In this document: in pieces, positions 8,266-18,400 of the stretch | Layout: each line of letters opens with the position of its first letter | Numbering within the stretch: the first letter of the stretch is position 1 | Assembly: GCF_014635685.1 (NCBI RefSeq) | Contig: NZ_BMDH01000001.1 | Span: forward strand, 744,001 to 808,000 | Length of the DNA stretch: 64,000 bases | DNA from: Galliscardovia ingluviei | GTDB lineage: Bacteria > Actinomycetota > Actinomycetes > Actinomycetales > Bifidobacteriaceae | Direction: 5' to 3' | Notes under the pieces: model-generated | Databases searched by the model: none | What the model saw: only the letters and a program-made list of their open reading frames with translations | Told to the model about the DNA's origin: nothing | Program-made: the position numbers and the translations under genes

Positions 8266-9992
8266 TACTGCTCCTCCTGATTAAGTTGTGAATCCGCAAT
8301 TTGGCGATAGGTTGGGCAATTTGCCAAAAGTTCTTGGTGTTTGCCAATGCCGACCATGCGTCCATTGTCCATTACGATGATGGTGTCTGCGTCCATTACT
8401 GTAGAGATACGTTGCGCCACAATAATGACTGATGTTTGTCTGGTAATTGGCTTAAGCGCGGTACGTAATGCTTTATCCGTGGCGAAATCAAGCGCTGAGA
8501 ATGAGTCATCAAAGGTGAATACTGCTGGTTTTCTCATAATGGCTCGCGCAATGCATAGTCGTTGTCGCTGTCCGCCGGAGAAATTAGTACCCCCTTGAGC
8601 TACTGGGGCGTCTAATCCTTCTGGCAACTCACGCACGAAATCTTCTGCCTGTGCAATGCGTAGCGCTTGCCACATATCTTCTTCAGTAGCATGAGGGTTG
8701 CCAAACTTCAAATTACTGGCAATAGTGCCACTAAAAAGCAGTGAGCGCTGTGGAACAGTACCAAAGAGTGAAGCCAGCTCATGTGGATCATATTCTCGTA
8801 CATCATGCCCATCAACTAATACCTGTCCTTGAGAGACATCAAACATGCGTTGTGCTACACGGATAATGCTTGATTTACCGGAGCCTGTTGAACCGATAAT
8901 CGCTGTTGTAGTGCCTGGCGCAATGGTAAAGCTCAGATCGTCAAGCACTGGGTCTTGTGCTCCAGGATATTGGAAACTGACATGCTTAAATTCGATAACG
9001 CCTTTTGGATCTGTAGGATGGTACGGCTGCTCAGGGGCTTGAATAGCGCATGGTGTATCGCGCACTTCTACAACGCGCTTAGCTGAAACCACAGCACGTG
9101 GCAGCATCACCATCATCATGGATGCCATCATGAGGGAGATCAAGATCATCATCAAATATTGAATGAATGCCTGCAAGTTACCAATTGGCATACCACCGGA
9201 GTCAATACGATGTGCACCAAACCACATAATAGCGATGTTGGAAATATTCATAATCAACATCATCAGTGGCATCATTAAACTCATCAGTCGGCCAACTGCA
9301 ACCATTACTGTGCGCATACGATCATTAGCCTCACCAAAGCGCTGTGCCTCGGTAGCTTCACGAGTAAATGCTCGAATAACGCGCACACCGGTAATTTGCT
9401 CACGGATAATGAGGTTTAAGGTATCCAAACGCGCTTGCAACTTCTTGAAGAGCGGACCCATAGTCCCCATCAGTGCACCAGCAACGATAATAATAATTGG
9501 AATAATTACTGCCAGTGTCCATGTCAACGGACCATCTTGTCGAGAGGCGAGTATGATGCCGCCAATAAACATAATTGGTGCCTGTAATACAATGTTAAGC
9601 CCTTGGAAGAGCATCATCTGTACTTGCTGCACATCGTTTGTCGCGCGAGTAATCAAGGAGCCCGCAGAGAAATGCTCCACTTCTTGTAGGGAGAACTGCT
9701 CTACTGCCCCAAAATAGTCACGGCGCAATTCGTAGGCAATATCGGTTGCCACGCGAGAAGCACTCCATGTTGCAGCAATAGCCACAATAACTTGAATAAC
9801 ACTTAAGCCCAGCATTTGCCAGCCATAATGCCAGATTTGACTTTCTTGACCAGAGGCTACGCCTTCATTGATAATATCTGCATTCAGATTTGGTAGATAG
9901 AGCATCAGTGCGGCTTGAACACACTGCAATACCAACAGCAACAAAACTTGCCACAGTCGGCTTTTCATATAATCATGAATAACTTTTCCCAT
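8265..9992 (-). CDS. ABC exporter half-transporter, degenerate-site subunit
   Basis: A 575-residue half-transporter: six membrane helices in about residues 10-300, then an ATPase domain. Walker A is GSTGSGKSS (near 365) and the signature is a good FSGGQ (near 468). Walker B reads FTFDDS (near 490), so aspartate replaces the catalytic glutamate, and the switch histidine is glutamine (VAQRIS, near 525). These are the changes seen in the non-hydrolysing site of heterodimeric exporters, and they match the weak signature of the partner gene. The start ATG has only a modest GAAAG upstream. It lies 43 bp after the TetR gene, so the order tetR-ABC-ABC looks like one operon. Confidence 0.9.
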   Translation of the reverse strand: MGKVIHDYMKSRLWQVLLLLVLQCVQAALMLYLPNLNADIINEGVASGQESQIWHYGWQMLGLSVIQVIVAIAATWSASRVATDIAYELRRDYFGAVEQFSLQEVEHFSAGSLITRATNDVQQVQMMLFQGLNIVLQAPIMFIGGIILASRQDGPLTWTLAVIIPIIIIVAGALMGTMGPLFKKLQARLDTLNLIIREQITGVRVIRAFTREATEAQRFGEANDRMRTVMVAVGRLMSLMMPLMMLIMNISNIAIMWFGAHRIDSGGMPIGNLQAFIQYLMMILISLMMASMMMVMLPRAVVSAKRVVEVRDTPCAIQAPEQPYHPTDPKGVIEFKHVSFQYPGAQDPVLDDLSFTIAPGTTTAIIGSTGSGKSSIIRVAQRMFDVSQGQVLVDGHDVREYDPHELASLFGTVPQRSLLFSGTIASNLKFGNPHATEEDMWQALRIAQAEDFVRELPEGLDAPVAQGGTNFSGGQRQRLCIARAIMRKPAVFTFDDSFSALDFATDKALRTALKPITRQTSVIIVAQRISTVMDADTIIVMDNGRMVGIGKHQELLANCPTYRQIADSQLNQEEQ

Positions 9993-10035
9993 ACTATTCT
10001 TTCATATCTATCGTGGTAGTACTATTCACTTCGAC

Positions 10036-10761
10036 TTAGCGTGCGATGCCATGAACAATGGTGCGTGCAAGTTGATGTGTAGTTAATCCCGTGTTTTGGT
10101 GATGTAGTGTTGCCAATGATTGCGCTGTCATCATCATATGAATAAAGGCTGCTGCTTGTTCAACAGGAACACTTAATTGGTCAGCAACTGGTTGAAGTTG
10201 ATGCTGTAACTCTTGATTTACGCGAAGCATAAGGCGTTGATAGAGCTGTGCCATAGACGTATGATCCGTTGCATGAGTCGCCTGCTCATCATGATGCGAA
10301 GCATTATAACGATGTTGATGTTGTTGCGTCAGCATGGTTTGTCGCATGGTGATAATAATCGCTGACCAGTCGTCAAAGAGTTCGAGCAATACGGTTAAGC
10401 ATGCCTCGACGCGATCTTGTACATCAGTTGAGGACTGCACTTTTGCTAAACGCTTTTCCCATGCATCATCTTCAATCATGCGTTCAAGTTCACTGTGAAA
10501 TGCTTGTTGGAGTAAATCCTGTTTATCTTTGAATACTCGAAACAGCGTGCCTTCGGCTACCCCAGCGTACTGCGCAAGTTCTCGTGTGGAAAGTTTCATT
10601 TGAGCATTCACTACATGAGGGCCAACAGCACGTAATATCGCCTCTCGACGCTCATCGACGCTCATCGATGGCGCGCGTTTGCGATGTGCTGGTTGTTCTT
10701 GCTGACTGAAATCTTGAATCACATCGTGTACTGTATCATAAGTGAGTGAGCGCTCACTCAC
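10036..10761 (-). CDS. TetR family transcriptional regulator
   Basis: A helix-turn-helix of the TetR type is visible about residues 33-80 (STRELAQYAGVAEGTLFRVF), followed by an all-helical ligand domain. It probably represses itself and the ABC exporter genes just downstream, in the usual TetR/drug-exporter arrangement. The longest frame opens with GTG at 10761. That codon and the next seven lie within a perfect palindromic operator, and a TATGAT box (plus-strand 10735-10740) falls inside the frame. The true start may therefore be further in, for example ATG 10665 before MSVDERREAIL, although that site has no clear ribosome site either. The regulator call is firm. The N-terminus is not. Confidence 0.87.
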   Translation of the reverse strand: MSERSLTYDTVHDVIQDFSQQEQPAHRKRAPSMSVDERREAILRAVGPHVVNAQMKLSTRELAQYAGVAEGTLFRVFKDKQDLLQQAFHSELERMIEDDAWEKRLAKVQSSTDVQDRVEACLTVLLELFDDWSAIIITMRQTMLTQQHQHRYNASHHDEQATHATDHTSMAQLYQRLMLRVNQELQHQLQPVADQLSVPVEQAAAFIHMMMTAQSLATLHHQNTGLTTHQLARTIVHGIAR

Positions 10762-10763
10762 TT
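10740..10763. promoter_or_regulatory. 24-bp perfect palindrome, likely TetR operator
   Basis: The half-site AAGTGAGTGAGC is followed directly by its exact reverse complement. The palindrome covers the first codons of the longest TetR reading frame and abuts a TATGAT -10-like box on the minus strand. Size and symmetry fit a TetR dimer (or pair of dimers) operator with autoregulation. Confidence 0.85.
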
Positions 10764-10816
10764 GTAAGCCATCAACGAATCATCTTCACCAAATACCCAC
10801 AAATTAACGCATGAGA

Positions 10817-11770
10817 TTACCGAGCAAACGCCTGCCAACGTCCATCATGATTGAACACATGCATCGGCATGCCAAACAGCTGCGAAATATGGGTGTCCGT
10901 TAACCCATGATTAAGATCCCCAGTATAGAGAATGGACCCTGGAGCTGGATCTACTCCAAATGCACTATGGCGAGGCTCCTCAAGTTCTTCCTCAAGATGG
11001 GTATCCAAACGCCCCATCAAAGCAATATGATCAAAACCTTGTGGAATCTCTTCTAAGCGATGTGTTACCACAATAACAGCACGAGAAGAATGCTCACGCC
11101 CTAACCCACTTAACGCACGAACCACTAACTCACGACCACCCAAATCCAAACCAGTAGTCGGCTCATCAAGAATTACCAAATCAGGATCAGGCATTAACGC
11201 CCTACAAATCAGCACGCGAGTGCGCTCCCCCTCAGAAAGACGACCCATAGTTTTACCCGCTAAATAGCCAATACCAAAGCGTTGCATCAGCATACGCGCA
11301 CGATCATATTCTTCCGAAGAGTAATGGTCACGCCAACGACCGGTTGTAGCTGTAAGCGCCGTCACTACAGCATCTAATGGATCTTCAAATGGAGGAAAAG
11401 CACGAGAAAGTTCTGCAGAAGAAAGACCAATACGATGTCGGTAAGAAAACACATTGACCTTACCAAGCCTATTACCAAGAATTTCAACTACACCACTACT
11501 TGGATGAGCGCGCGTAGCCATCATAGCGATAATCGTTGATTTACCAATACCATTAGGGCCAAATACAATCCAATGCTCACCAGGCTTAACATGCAAATTG
11601 ACGTGCTCAACAATCCGTCTCGACTGACGGCGAAATGATACATCTGCTAATCGCAAGGCATACTGCTCAGCTTGTATATCCTCAATACGCTGATCGACCT
11701 GATTGCTGTGAAGCGCCTGACCGCCTTGATTGGTCTGATCATTCAATTGCTGTAGCTCATATTGTCCCAT
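10817..11770 (-). CDS. Stand-alone ABC ATPase (ModF/YlmA-like)
   Basis: A 317-residue protein with one ATP-binding cassette and no membrane segment. Walker A is GPNGIGKST (71-79), the signature is LSEGE (178-182), Walker B is LVILDEPT (198-205), and the switch is VVTHRLEEIP. The layout resembles YlmA/ModF-type soluble ATPases. The first ~35 residues are Gln/Asn-rich. The last ~60 residues follow the cassette and are not recognisable. No permease gene adjoins it, so its partner must be elsewhere or it may not transport at all. The ATG lacks a good ribosome site, so the start could be later. The glgA gene upstream is separated from it by a hairpin. Confidence 0.82.
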   Translation of the reverse strand: MGQYELQQLNDQTNQGGQALHSNQVDQRIEDIQAEQYALRLADVSFRRQSRRIVEHVNLHVKPGEHWIVFGPNGIGKSTIIAMMATRAHPSSGVVEILGNRLGKVNVFSYRHRIGLSSAELSRAFPPFEDPLDAVVTALTATTGRWRDHYSSEEYDRARMLMQRFGIGYLAGKTMGRLSEGERTRVLICRALMPDPDLVILDEPTTGLDLGGRELVVRALSGLGREHSSRAVIVVTHRLEEIPQGFDHIALMGRLDTHLEEELEEPRHSAFGVDPAPGSILYTGDLNHGLTDTHISQLFGMPMHVFNHDGRWQAFAR

Positions 11771-11842
11771 ACGCTAACTGTACGAGTAAGCACACAAGCA
11801 TTTACCAAAATGTCCAAATTATGCAAACAGCACCGAGAATAA

Positions 11843-11873
11843 TTATCCATTGAGCCAATAGCCCAATGGATAA
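11843..11873 (-). terminator. Hairpin after glgA
   Basis: The stem TTATCCATTG / CAATGGATAA has ten perfect pairs with an 11-base loop. On the minus strand it is followed by TTATTCT. It lies 48 bp past the glgA stop and probably terminates that transcript. Confidence 0.6.
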
Positions 11874-11921
11874 TAGGTACAGCAGTTCAAGCACGACTTG
11901 CTGCTCTATAGGATGCCCTAT

Positions 11922-13163
11922 CTAGTGCTCTTGGCGCTTAGCAAGCACATCCTGATACACTGCCAAAGTGCGGTCGGCAATAGATTCCCAACTAAAATGA
12001 TCTCGAGCACGCTCAAAACCAGCCTGACCCATAGCACGAGCACGCTCAGGATCTTCCATGATACGATTGATTGCATCAGCCATAGCCTGCACAAAACGTT
12101 CAGGATCAGTTGGCGTACCAGTACCATCATGCACTTGGTCAACATGCACTAAATAGCCGGTTTCACCATCAACAACAACCTCAGGAATACCACCCGTAGC
12201 ACTTGCAACTACTGGCAATCCACAAGCCATCGCCTCCAAATTCACAATACCAAGCGGCTCATAAATACTTGGGCACACAAAAGCGTCACAGCCATGCTCC
12301 AGCGCATTAAGCTCAGCTTTTGGCAACATCTCCTCAATCCAAATAATATTGCCGCGCTCACGATCGAGTGCCGCAAAGGCAGATTTTACTTCTTCCATAA
12401 TTTCAGGAGTATCAGGAGCACCAGCACACAGCACTACCTGAATAGCCGGGTCAACTTTATGCAATGCCTGCAATAAATATGGCAGACCTTTTTGCCGAGT
12501 AATACGACCTACAAACAGTAACGTTGGCTTACTGCGGTCAATATGATACCGTTCAAACACTGACCAACCAGGATCGTCATCTGCTGGAGTGGCAAAATCA
12601 GCCATCGTAATGCCATTATGCACAGTGTATACGCGCTCAGGATCAACATGAGGATATGCCGTAAGAATATCCTGCTTCATGCCATCAGAAACAGCAATAA
12701 TACCGTCGGCATGCTCATAAGCATCACGCTCAGCCCAAGAACTCAGCTCATACCCACCGCCAAGCTGTTCACGCTTCCAAGGACGAAATGGTTCAAGACT
12801 GTGCGCAGTAATTACTAGCGGAATATTATGCAGCTGCTGCGCCAAGCGTCCAGCAAGGCAGGCATACCATGTATGAGCATGAATAATATCACCATCAACA
12901 TCACCAGCCATGGCCAAGTCAGTACCAAAAGTACGTAATGCCGCATTCGCGTTGGCAAGTTCTGCAGGAGTATCATATCCCACTACTTGCAAGCTACCGC
13001 TTCCTGTAACTGTTGGAATATCTTCTGGATTGCGCTTGCCATCAAATGCACGAACAGTGACATCAACACGCTCAGCTAATACTTTTGACAATTCCTCTGC
13101 ATGCACACCAGCGCCGCCATAAACATGAGGTGGGTATTCTCTGGTCAGTAGTTCAACTTTCAT
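11922..13163 (-). CDS. glgA: Glycogen synthase / maltose-1-phosphate synthase, GT4 type
   Basis: A 413-residue retaining glycosyltransferase of the GT-B fold. The N-terminal loop YGGAGVHAEELS binds the donor, and the GT4 motif EPLGIVNLEA (near residues 302-311) contributes the conserved glutamates. It matches the short actinobacterial glycogen synthase, which uses ADP-glucose (supplied by GlgC, 32 kb away). In Mycobacterium the orthologous type (GlgM) makes maltose-1-phosphate rather than extending glycogen directly, so the product here is uncertain. ATG 13163 has a very strong AAGGAGGGG site. The 160-bp leader holds two short hairpins (13203-13220 and 13239-13255). Confidence 0.88.
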   Translation of the reverse strand: MKVELLTREYPPHVYGGAGVHAEELSKVLAERVDVTVRAFDGKRNPEDIPTVTGSGSLQVVGYDTPAELANANAALRTFGTDLAMAGDVDGDIIHAHTWYACLAGRLAQQLHNIPLVITAHSLEPFRPWKREQLGGGYELSSWAERDAYEHADGIIAVSDGMKQDILTAYPHVDPERVYTVHNGITMADFATPADDDPGWSVFERYHIDRSKPTLLFVGRITRQKGLPYLLQALHKVDPAIQVVLCAGAPDTPEIMEEVKSAFAALDRERGNIIWIEEMLPKAELNALEHGCDAFVCPSIYEPLGIVNLEAMACGLPVVASATGGIPEVVVDGETGYLVHVDQVHDGTGTPTDPERFVQAMADAINRIMEDPERARAMGQAGFERARDHFSWESIADRTLAVYQDVLAKRQEH

Positions 13164-13324
13164 TTCCCCTCCTTGGGCAAACCTAGAGTTTGAGCAACAG
13201 CTGCTACTTGATACTGTAGCTTACATTCGACGGTTTCGGATTGTGTTTTACAATCGAGTGTTGTGCAATGTAATGTTGCTTCGCTAGATTTTGCACTATA
13301 CGAATGCTTGGAATTTGATACAAG

Positions 13325-13352
13325 TATGGCCCGTGTCAACACACAGGCCATA
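13325..13352 (-). terminator. Terminator after the small membrane protein gene
   Basis: Inverted repeat TATGGCC / GGCCATA with an inner GTGT / ACAC pair and loop CAAC. It starts 12 bp past the stop of the 13364-13825 gene. On the minus strand it is followed by CTTGTAT. Confidence 0.65.
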
Positions 13353-13363
13353 GTTCAAACACA

Positions 13364-13825
13364 TTACACAGCAGTACCGTGATCATCCAAATGCGGATTA
13401 CGTGTTGGATCTCCCGAAGTAAAGAACAGTGAAAGCACACCAACACCAAATACACATGCCACAGTAATAATTAACCACAGTGGCAGTCCAGGAATCCACA
13501 TCACTGCCAAAAAAGCGATAGCAGCAACCACAATCAGCACCCATGAGCACAAGCGAGCCCAACCACGCACACCACGAGGCGCACGAACAGGAGCAGGATT
13601 TTTTATCGAAAGCGTCTCAGTATCGACAGCTTCCACATGGTTTTCCGTCTCCACTTGACCAGTACTGGCTGTTGGCTTCCATTGAGCAGAACCTCCATCT
13701 TGCAAGCGAATGGACTGCTGCTGCAACGCATACTCATCGCTTAATCCTTGGCGCGAGCGAGCGCGGAACTCTGTTTCCTGAGAATTGCGACGCGCATTGG
13801 CTCGTCGTTGTGCACGGTTTGGCAT
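13364..13825 (-). CDS. Small membrane protein of unknown function
   Basis: A 153-residue protein not recognised as a named family. The first ~95 residues are hydrophilic, start with the basic segment MPNRAQRRANARR, and are rich in Gln, Ser and Glu. Two hydrophobic helices follow (about residues 95-117 and 119-138), and the tail is short and charged. The positive N-terminus suggests it stays inside the cell with a hairpin in the membrane. ATG 13825 follows AAGGAGAGGC, and the gene has its own downstream terminator, so it looks expressed. It lies between gltD and glgA with 100-200 bp gaps. No function can be inferred. Confidence 0.7.
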   Translation of the reverse strand: MPNRAQRRANARRNSQETEFRARSRQGLSDEYALQQQSIRLQDGGSAQWKPTASTGQVETENHVEAVDTETLSIKNPAPVRAPRGVRGWARLCSWVLIVVAAIAFLAVMWIPGLPLWLIITVACVFGVGVLSLFFTSGDPTRNPHLDDHGTAV

Positions 13826-13951
13826 TGCCTCTCCTTGGAAATACGCATATCACTGATAACGCATTCTAGTGTACCGCAGTTTCTACTCTTATCGAGCAAT
13901 ACTAAGATTCAGCGTGCCACACGCGTCACCCATATGGTATGCATGTAGCTC

Positions 13952-15484
13952 CTAGCGCCTTGGCAACACCATGGGCTTTTGATCAGGGGTAATCGGCGCT
14001 GGTAGCTCTGTAGCACCAGTAAGGTAAGCATCAACATGTGATGCACATGCCCGTCCTTCAGCAATTGCCCACACTACAAGGCTCTGCCCACGACCGGCAT
14101 CACCACAAACAAACATGCCATCTTGTGTGGTAGCAAAATGCGTATCGCGCTCAATATTGCCTCTACTATCCAGTTTCACTGGAAGCTGCTTAAGCAGTTC
14201 CAGCGTTTCGGGATGAGCAAAACCAATCGAGATCAAGACTAAATCAGCTGGAATGGTGCGCTCAGACCCTGCAATTCGTGCTTGCTCACCGCGTTGACCT
14301 GGTTCCACTTCGCAAATGGTTACACCTGTAACATGCCCCTGCTCATTAGCTGTGAATCCAAGTGGCTCACTGCTATCAAGTACTTGAGTATGCTCTGGCT
14401 GAATATCGCCTTCAAAGCGCACTGAATCAGTGTTATACAAATACTGTCCGCCCTCCTGCATAGAGCTGCTCTTTTGATAGAGTCGCGCATAGGTAGGCCA
14501 AGGCTGATCAGCAGGACGCTGCTCAGGTTCTTTACTATTGATCTGCAACACAGTTACTGATTTTGCACCCTGACGTAGTGCTGTGCCAAGACAGTCAGAA
14601 CCAGTATCACCGCCGCCGATAATAACCACGTGTTTATCTTGGGCAGTAATATCGTGTACCGGCTGAACACCATAGAGCCTTCTGGTGGCATCTGGCAAAT
14701 AATCCATAGCAAAATGAATACCGTGTAAATCGCGCCCTTCGATAGCGACATCACGAGGAACTGTAGAACCAATGGCTACTACTACGGCATCATAGCGAGC
14801 GCGTAGCTCATCCCAAGTAATATCAGTACCAATATTGACACCTGTATGGAATACTGTGCCTTCTGCACGCATTTGTTCGATACGGCGATCTACCAAATGC
14901 TTTTCAAGTTTGAAGTTTGGAATACCATAGCGCATCAAACCACCCAAAGCATCATCACGCTCGTAGACAACCACCGTATGTCCTGCGCGAGTAAGCTGTT
15001 GAGCGCAAGCCAATCCTGCAGGTCCAGACCCTACTACCGCTACGGTTTGGTCTGTAAGCCGCTGTGGTTTCATCGGCTCTACTATATCGAGTCCCCATGC
15101 TTGATCAATAATAGTTTGCTCACTGAGTTTAATCATAGTTGCCGGCTGATGGATACTCAGTACGCAAGCCATTTCGCAAGGCGCTGGGCAGATTCTGCCT
15201 GTCACTTCTGGGAAATTGTTTGTACTTGATAAGCGATGGTAGGCTTCTTCCCATTTGCCACGACTGACTAAATCATTAAATTCGGGAATAAGATTACCCA
15301 ACGGGCAGCCAGTCATACAAAATGGTGTACCGCAATCCATACAGCGTAGAGCCTGCTCTTTGGTCCAAGGTTGCAGTCCTGACTCACTATGCACATCGTT
15401 ATAATCATGAATACGCTGCGCAACTGGACGTTCAGCTAATTCATGACGCTGACGAACTTTCAAAAATCCGCGTGGATCTGACAT
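13952..15484 (-). CDS. gltD: Glutamate synthase small (beta) subunit
   Basis: The 510-residue NADPH-oxidising subunit of GOGAT passes electrons to GltB for reductive transfer of the glutamine amide to 2-oxoglutarate. The N-terminal cysteines CMDCGTPFCMTGC (48-60) and CPAPCEMAC (about 102-110) bind the Fe-S clusters. The FAD motif is VVGSGPAGLACAQ, and the NADPH motif is VIIGGGDTGSDC. I chose ATG 15484 (MSDPRGFLKV) rather than the longer in-frame opening at 15526 because it overlaps the gltB stop as TAATG, a coupled start, and matches the usual GltD N-terminus. It depends on iron-sulfur supply, for which the SUF operon is the obvious source. Confidence 0.95.
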   Translation of the reverse strand: MSDPRGFLKVRQRHELAERPVAQRIHDYNDVHSESGLQPWTKEQALRCMDCGTPFCMTGCPLGNLIPEFNDLVSRGKWEEAYHRLSSTNNFPEVTGRICPAPCEMACVLSIHQPATMIKLSEQTIIDQAWGLDIVEPMKPQRLTDQTVAVVGSGPAGLACAQQLTRAGHTVVVYERDDALGGLMRYGIPNFKLEKHLVDRRIEQMRAEGTVFHTGVNIGTDITWDELRARYDAVVVAIGSTVPRDVAIEGRDLHGIHFAMDYLPDATRRLYGVQPVHDITAQDKHVVIIGGGDTGSDCLGTALRQGAKSVTVLQINSKEPEQRPADQPWPTYARLYQKSSSMQEGGQYLYNTDSVRFEGDIQPEHTQVLDSSEPLGFTANEQGHVTGVTICEVEPGQRGEQARIAGSERTIPADLVLISIGFAHPETLELLKQLPVKLDSRGNIERDTHFATTQDGMFVCGDAGRGQSLVVWAIAEGRACASHVDAYLTGATELPAPITPDQKPMVLPRR

Positions 15485-18400
15485 TAGTGCTTCCCTTCCA
15501 TAACGCTTTCGTATACTTGCTCCCAAGTGCCAGGAGTTTCAAAATCAAGATGGTCACGCTCAGCTTGCTCCATAGCTCGACTCATTTGCACGAATTGTGC
15601 TGGAACAACATGCGTGAATCTACGCACACTCTCCTGCCAGTGATCAAGTAGACTTGCAGCAAACTGAGAATTCGTGTAGCGAACATGTTCCTCGATCAGT
15701 GCCCGTAAGTCCTGAGCATCCTGACCTTCACATGGCAGGAACAGCAAGGAATCATGAGCCAGCGCTTGTGGATTGACTTGTTGCATATCAAGGTCAAGCA
15801 CGTATGCATTGCCGCCAGAGAACCCTGCACCAAAATTTCTACCTGTTGCCCCGAGCACCACAACAGTGCCGCCGGTCATATATTCCAAACCGTGATCGCC
15901 AACACCTTCTACTACAAATGTTGCGCCGCCGTTGCGCACTGCAAAACGCTCTCCTGCTCGCCCTGCAATAAACATGCGACCAGATGTTGCGCCAAAGCCA
16001 GTTACATTGCCTGCAATCACATTGGTGTGTGTATCAAACTTGGCTCGGCTGTCTGCTTGTACACTGATAATGCCTCCAGACAATCCCTTACCGGCATAAT
16101 CGTTGACTTCTCCCTGTACCCGTAGCGTTAAGCCACGAGGGATAAAGGCACCGCATGACTGCCCAGCCGTACCTTGCAACATAATATCAATGGTATGGTC
16201 TGGTAACCCTTCTTCGCCATAGCGTTTGGTAATTTCATAGCCGACCATAGTGCCAATAGTGCGATGAATATTGCGAATAGGCACTTGCAATACTGTGCGT
16301 TCACCGTGCTCTAATGCATCATCTAGTTTAGTAATCAACACGCTGTCTAGTGATGTATCAAGATCGTGTTTCTGCTCAATAGTTTTGTGCAAAATTGTGC
16401 CAGGAACAGGCCCAGATTGACGAAGCACATTACGTAAATCAATACCTTGAGCTTTCCAGTGGTCAAGCGCTTGACGCTGATCTAAACACTCAACATGACC
16501 AACAGCTTCTTCTAACGTCCTGAAGCCAAGACTTGCGAGCAATTCTCGAACTTCTTGTGCAATAAACATGAAGAAATTCACCACGTGCTCAGGCTTGCCA
16601 GTAAAGCGCGCGCGAAGCTCTGGATCTTGTGTTGCAATACCCTGCGGACACGTGTTTTTATGGCATACACGCATCATCACACAGCCTTCGACGATAAGAG
16701 CTGCTGTAGCAAAACCAAATTCTTCTGCGCCGAGCAAGGCTGCAATCATTACATCGCGCCCCGTTTTCAACTCGCCGTCACATTGCACGGTTACGCGAGA
16801 GCGCAAACCGTTTAAAATAAGAGTTTGCTGTGTTTCTGATAAGCCAATCTCCCATGGAGTACCAGCATGCTTAATTGCATTCAACGGAGCTGCACCAGTA
16901 CCACCATCATATCCAGAAATCAACACCACATCGGCATGGCATTTGGCCACACCAGCAGCAATAGTGCCCACACCAAACTCAGACACCAGTTTGACATGGA
17001 TACGCGCTTGAGGATTTGCCATTTTTGCATCATGAATAAGCTGCTTCAAGTCCTCAATAGAGTAGATATCATGATGCGGTGGCGGAGATATCAACTCCAC
17101 ACCAGGGGTTGCATGACGCACTTTTGCAATCCAAGGTGGTACTTTAGCCCCAGGCAAATGTCCACCCTCACCCGGCTTGGCGCCTTGTGCCAGCTTAATT
17201 TGCAAATCAGTTGCGTGTACTAAGTAGTTACTAGTCACACCAAAACGTGCAGATGCAATCTGCTTAATACGACTCACACGCTGAGGGTCGTTTAATCGCT
17301 CGGGAGACTCTCCACCTTCTCCAGAGTTTGAACGCGCTCCAAGAGCGTTCATAGCAAGTGCGAGCGTCTCATGAGCTTCTTGAGAGATGGAACCATAGCT
17401 CATGGCGCCAGTAGAGAAGCGCTTCACAATAGATTCAGCAGGCTCTACTTCACTAATATCAATAGGCGGCCTATTTGATTTGAGTTGCATCAAGCCACGA
17501 AGCGTCATTAAACGATTTGACGTGTTATTAATATGCTCAGTGTAGCGCTTAAACATGTGATAATCGCCACGTTGCGTGGACTGTTGTAGCAAGAAAATGG
17601 CTTCAGGATCATTCAAATGATCTTCACCAGTCCTACGCCACTTGTAATCGCCACCAACTGCCAAATCAACATGTGGAGTAGCCGTCCATTGATTAGGATA
17701 TGCCACACGATGATGCAATGCCACTTCTTGTGCGATCTCTTCAACACCAATACCACCTACTTGCGAGGTAGTGCCAGTAAAGTAGCGTTCAATAAGTTCT
17801 TCACCTAAACCAATGGCTTCAAACAATTGAGCACCACGATAGCTCATAATGGTAGAAACGCCCATTTTGCTCATAATTTTGAGTACGCCAGTAGAAAGTG
17901 CTTGTACTACATTGCGTACTGCTTGAGTACCATCAACTGCAAGCTCACCACGATTCGCTAGTTCTTCGACGGTTTCCAGAGCCAAGTATGGATTAACACA
18001 GGCTGCACCATAGGCAATTAGCAAAGCGACATGGTGAATTTCTCGAACATCACCTGCTTCAACAGCCAATGATACTTGTGTGCGTGTAGCTTTGCGCAAC
18101 AAGTGATGTTGTACAGCACTGGTAAGCAGTAATGATGGAATTGGCCCCCACGTATGATCTGAATCACGGTCTGAAAGCACAATAAAGTTACTGCCCTGAG
18201 CAATAGCCGTATCAACTTCCTCAAAAATCTCTTCAAGCCGCTGTTCTAAGGCCTGACCACCGCCAGCAACTTGGTACAATCCTTTGACCACATATGGTCG
18301 ATAATGTCCTTCTAGAATTGGCGCGCGATCCAATCGCTTTAACTGCGCCATGCTATCTGAGTCAATAACAGGCAGTGGAATTACAATTTTCTTAGCATGT

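Noticed and set aside
9163-9717. 184-codon open frame opposite the ABC exporter membrane domain
   Set aside because: Antisense to six transmembrane helices; the hydrophobic look comes from the complementary strand.
16568-17011. 147-codon open frame opposite gltB
   Set aside because: Antisense shadow within a strongly conserved part of GltB, without a ribosome site.
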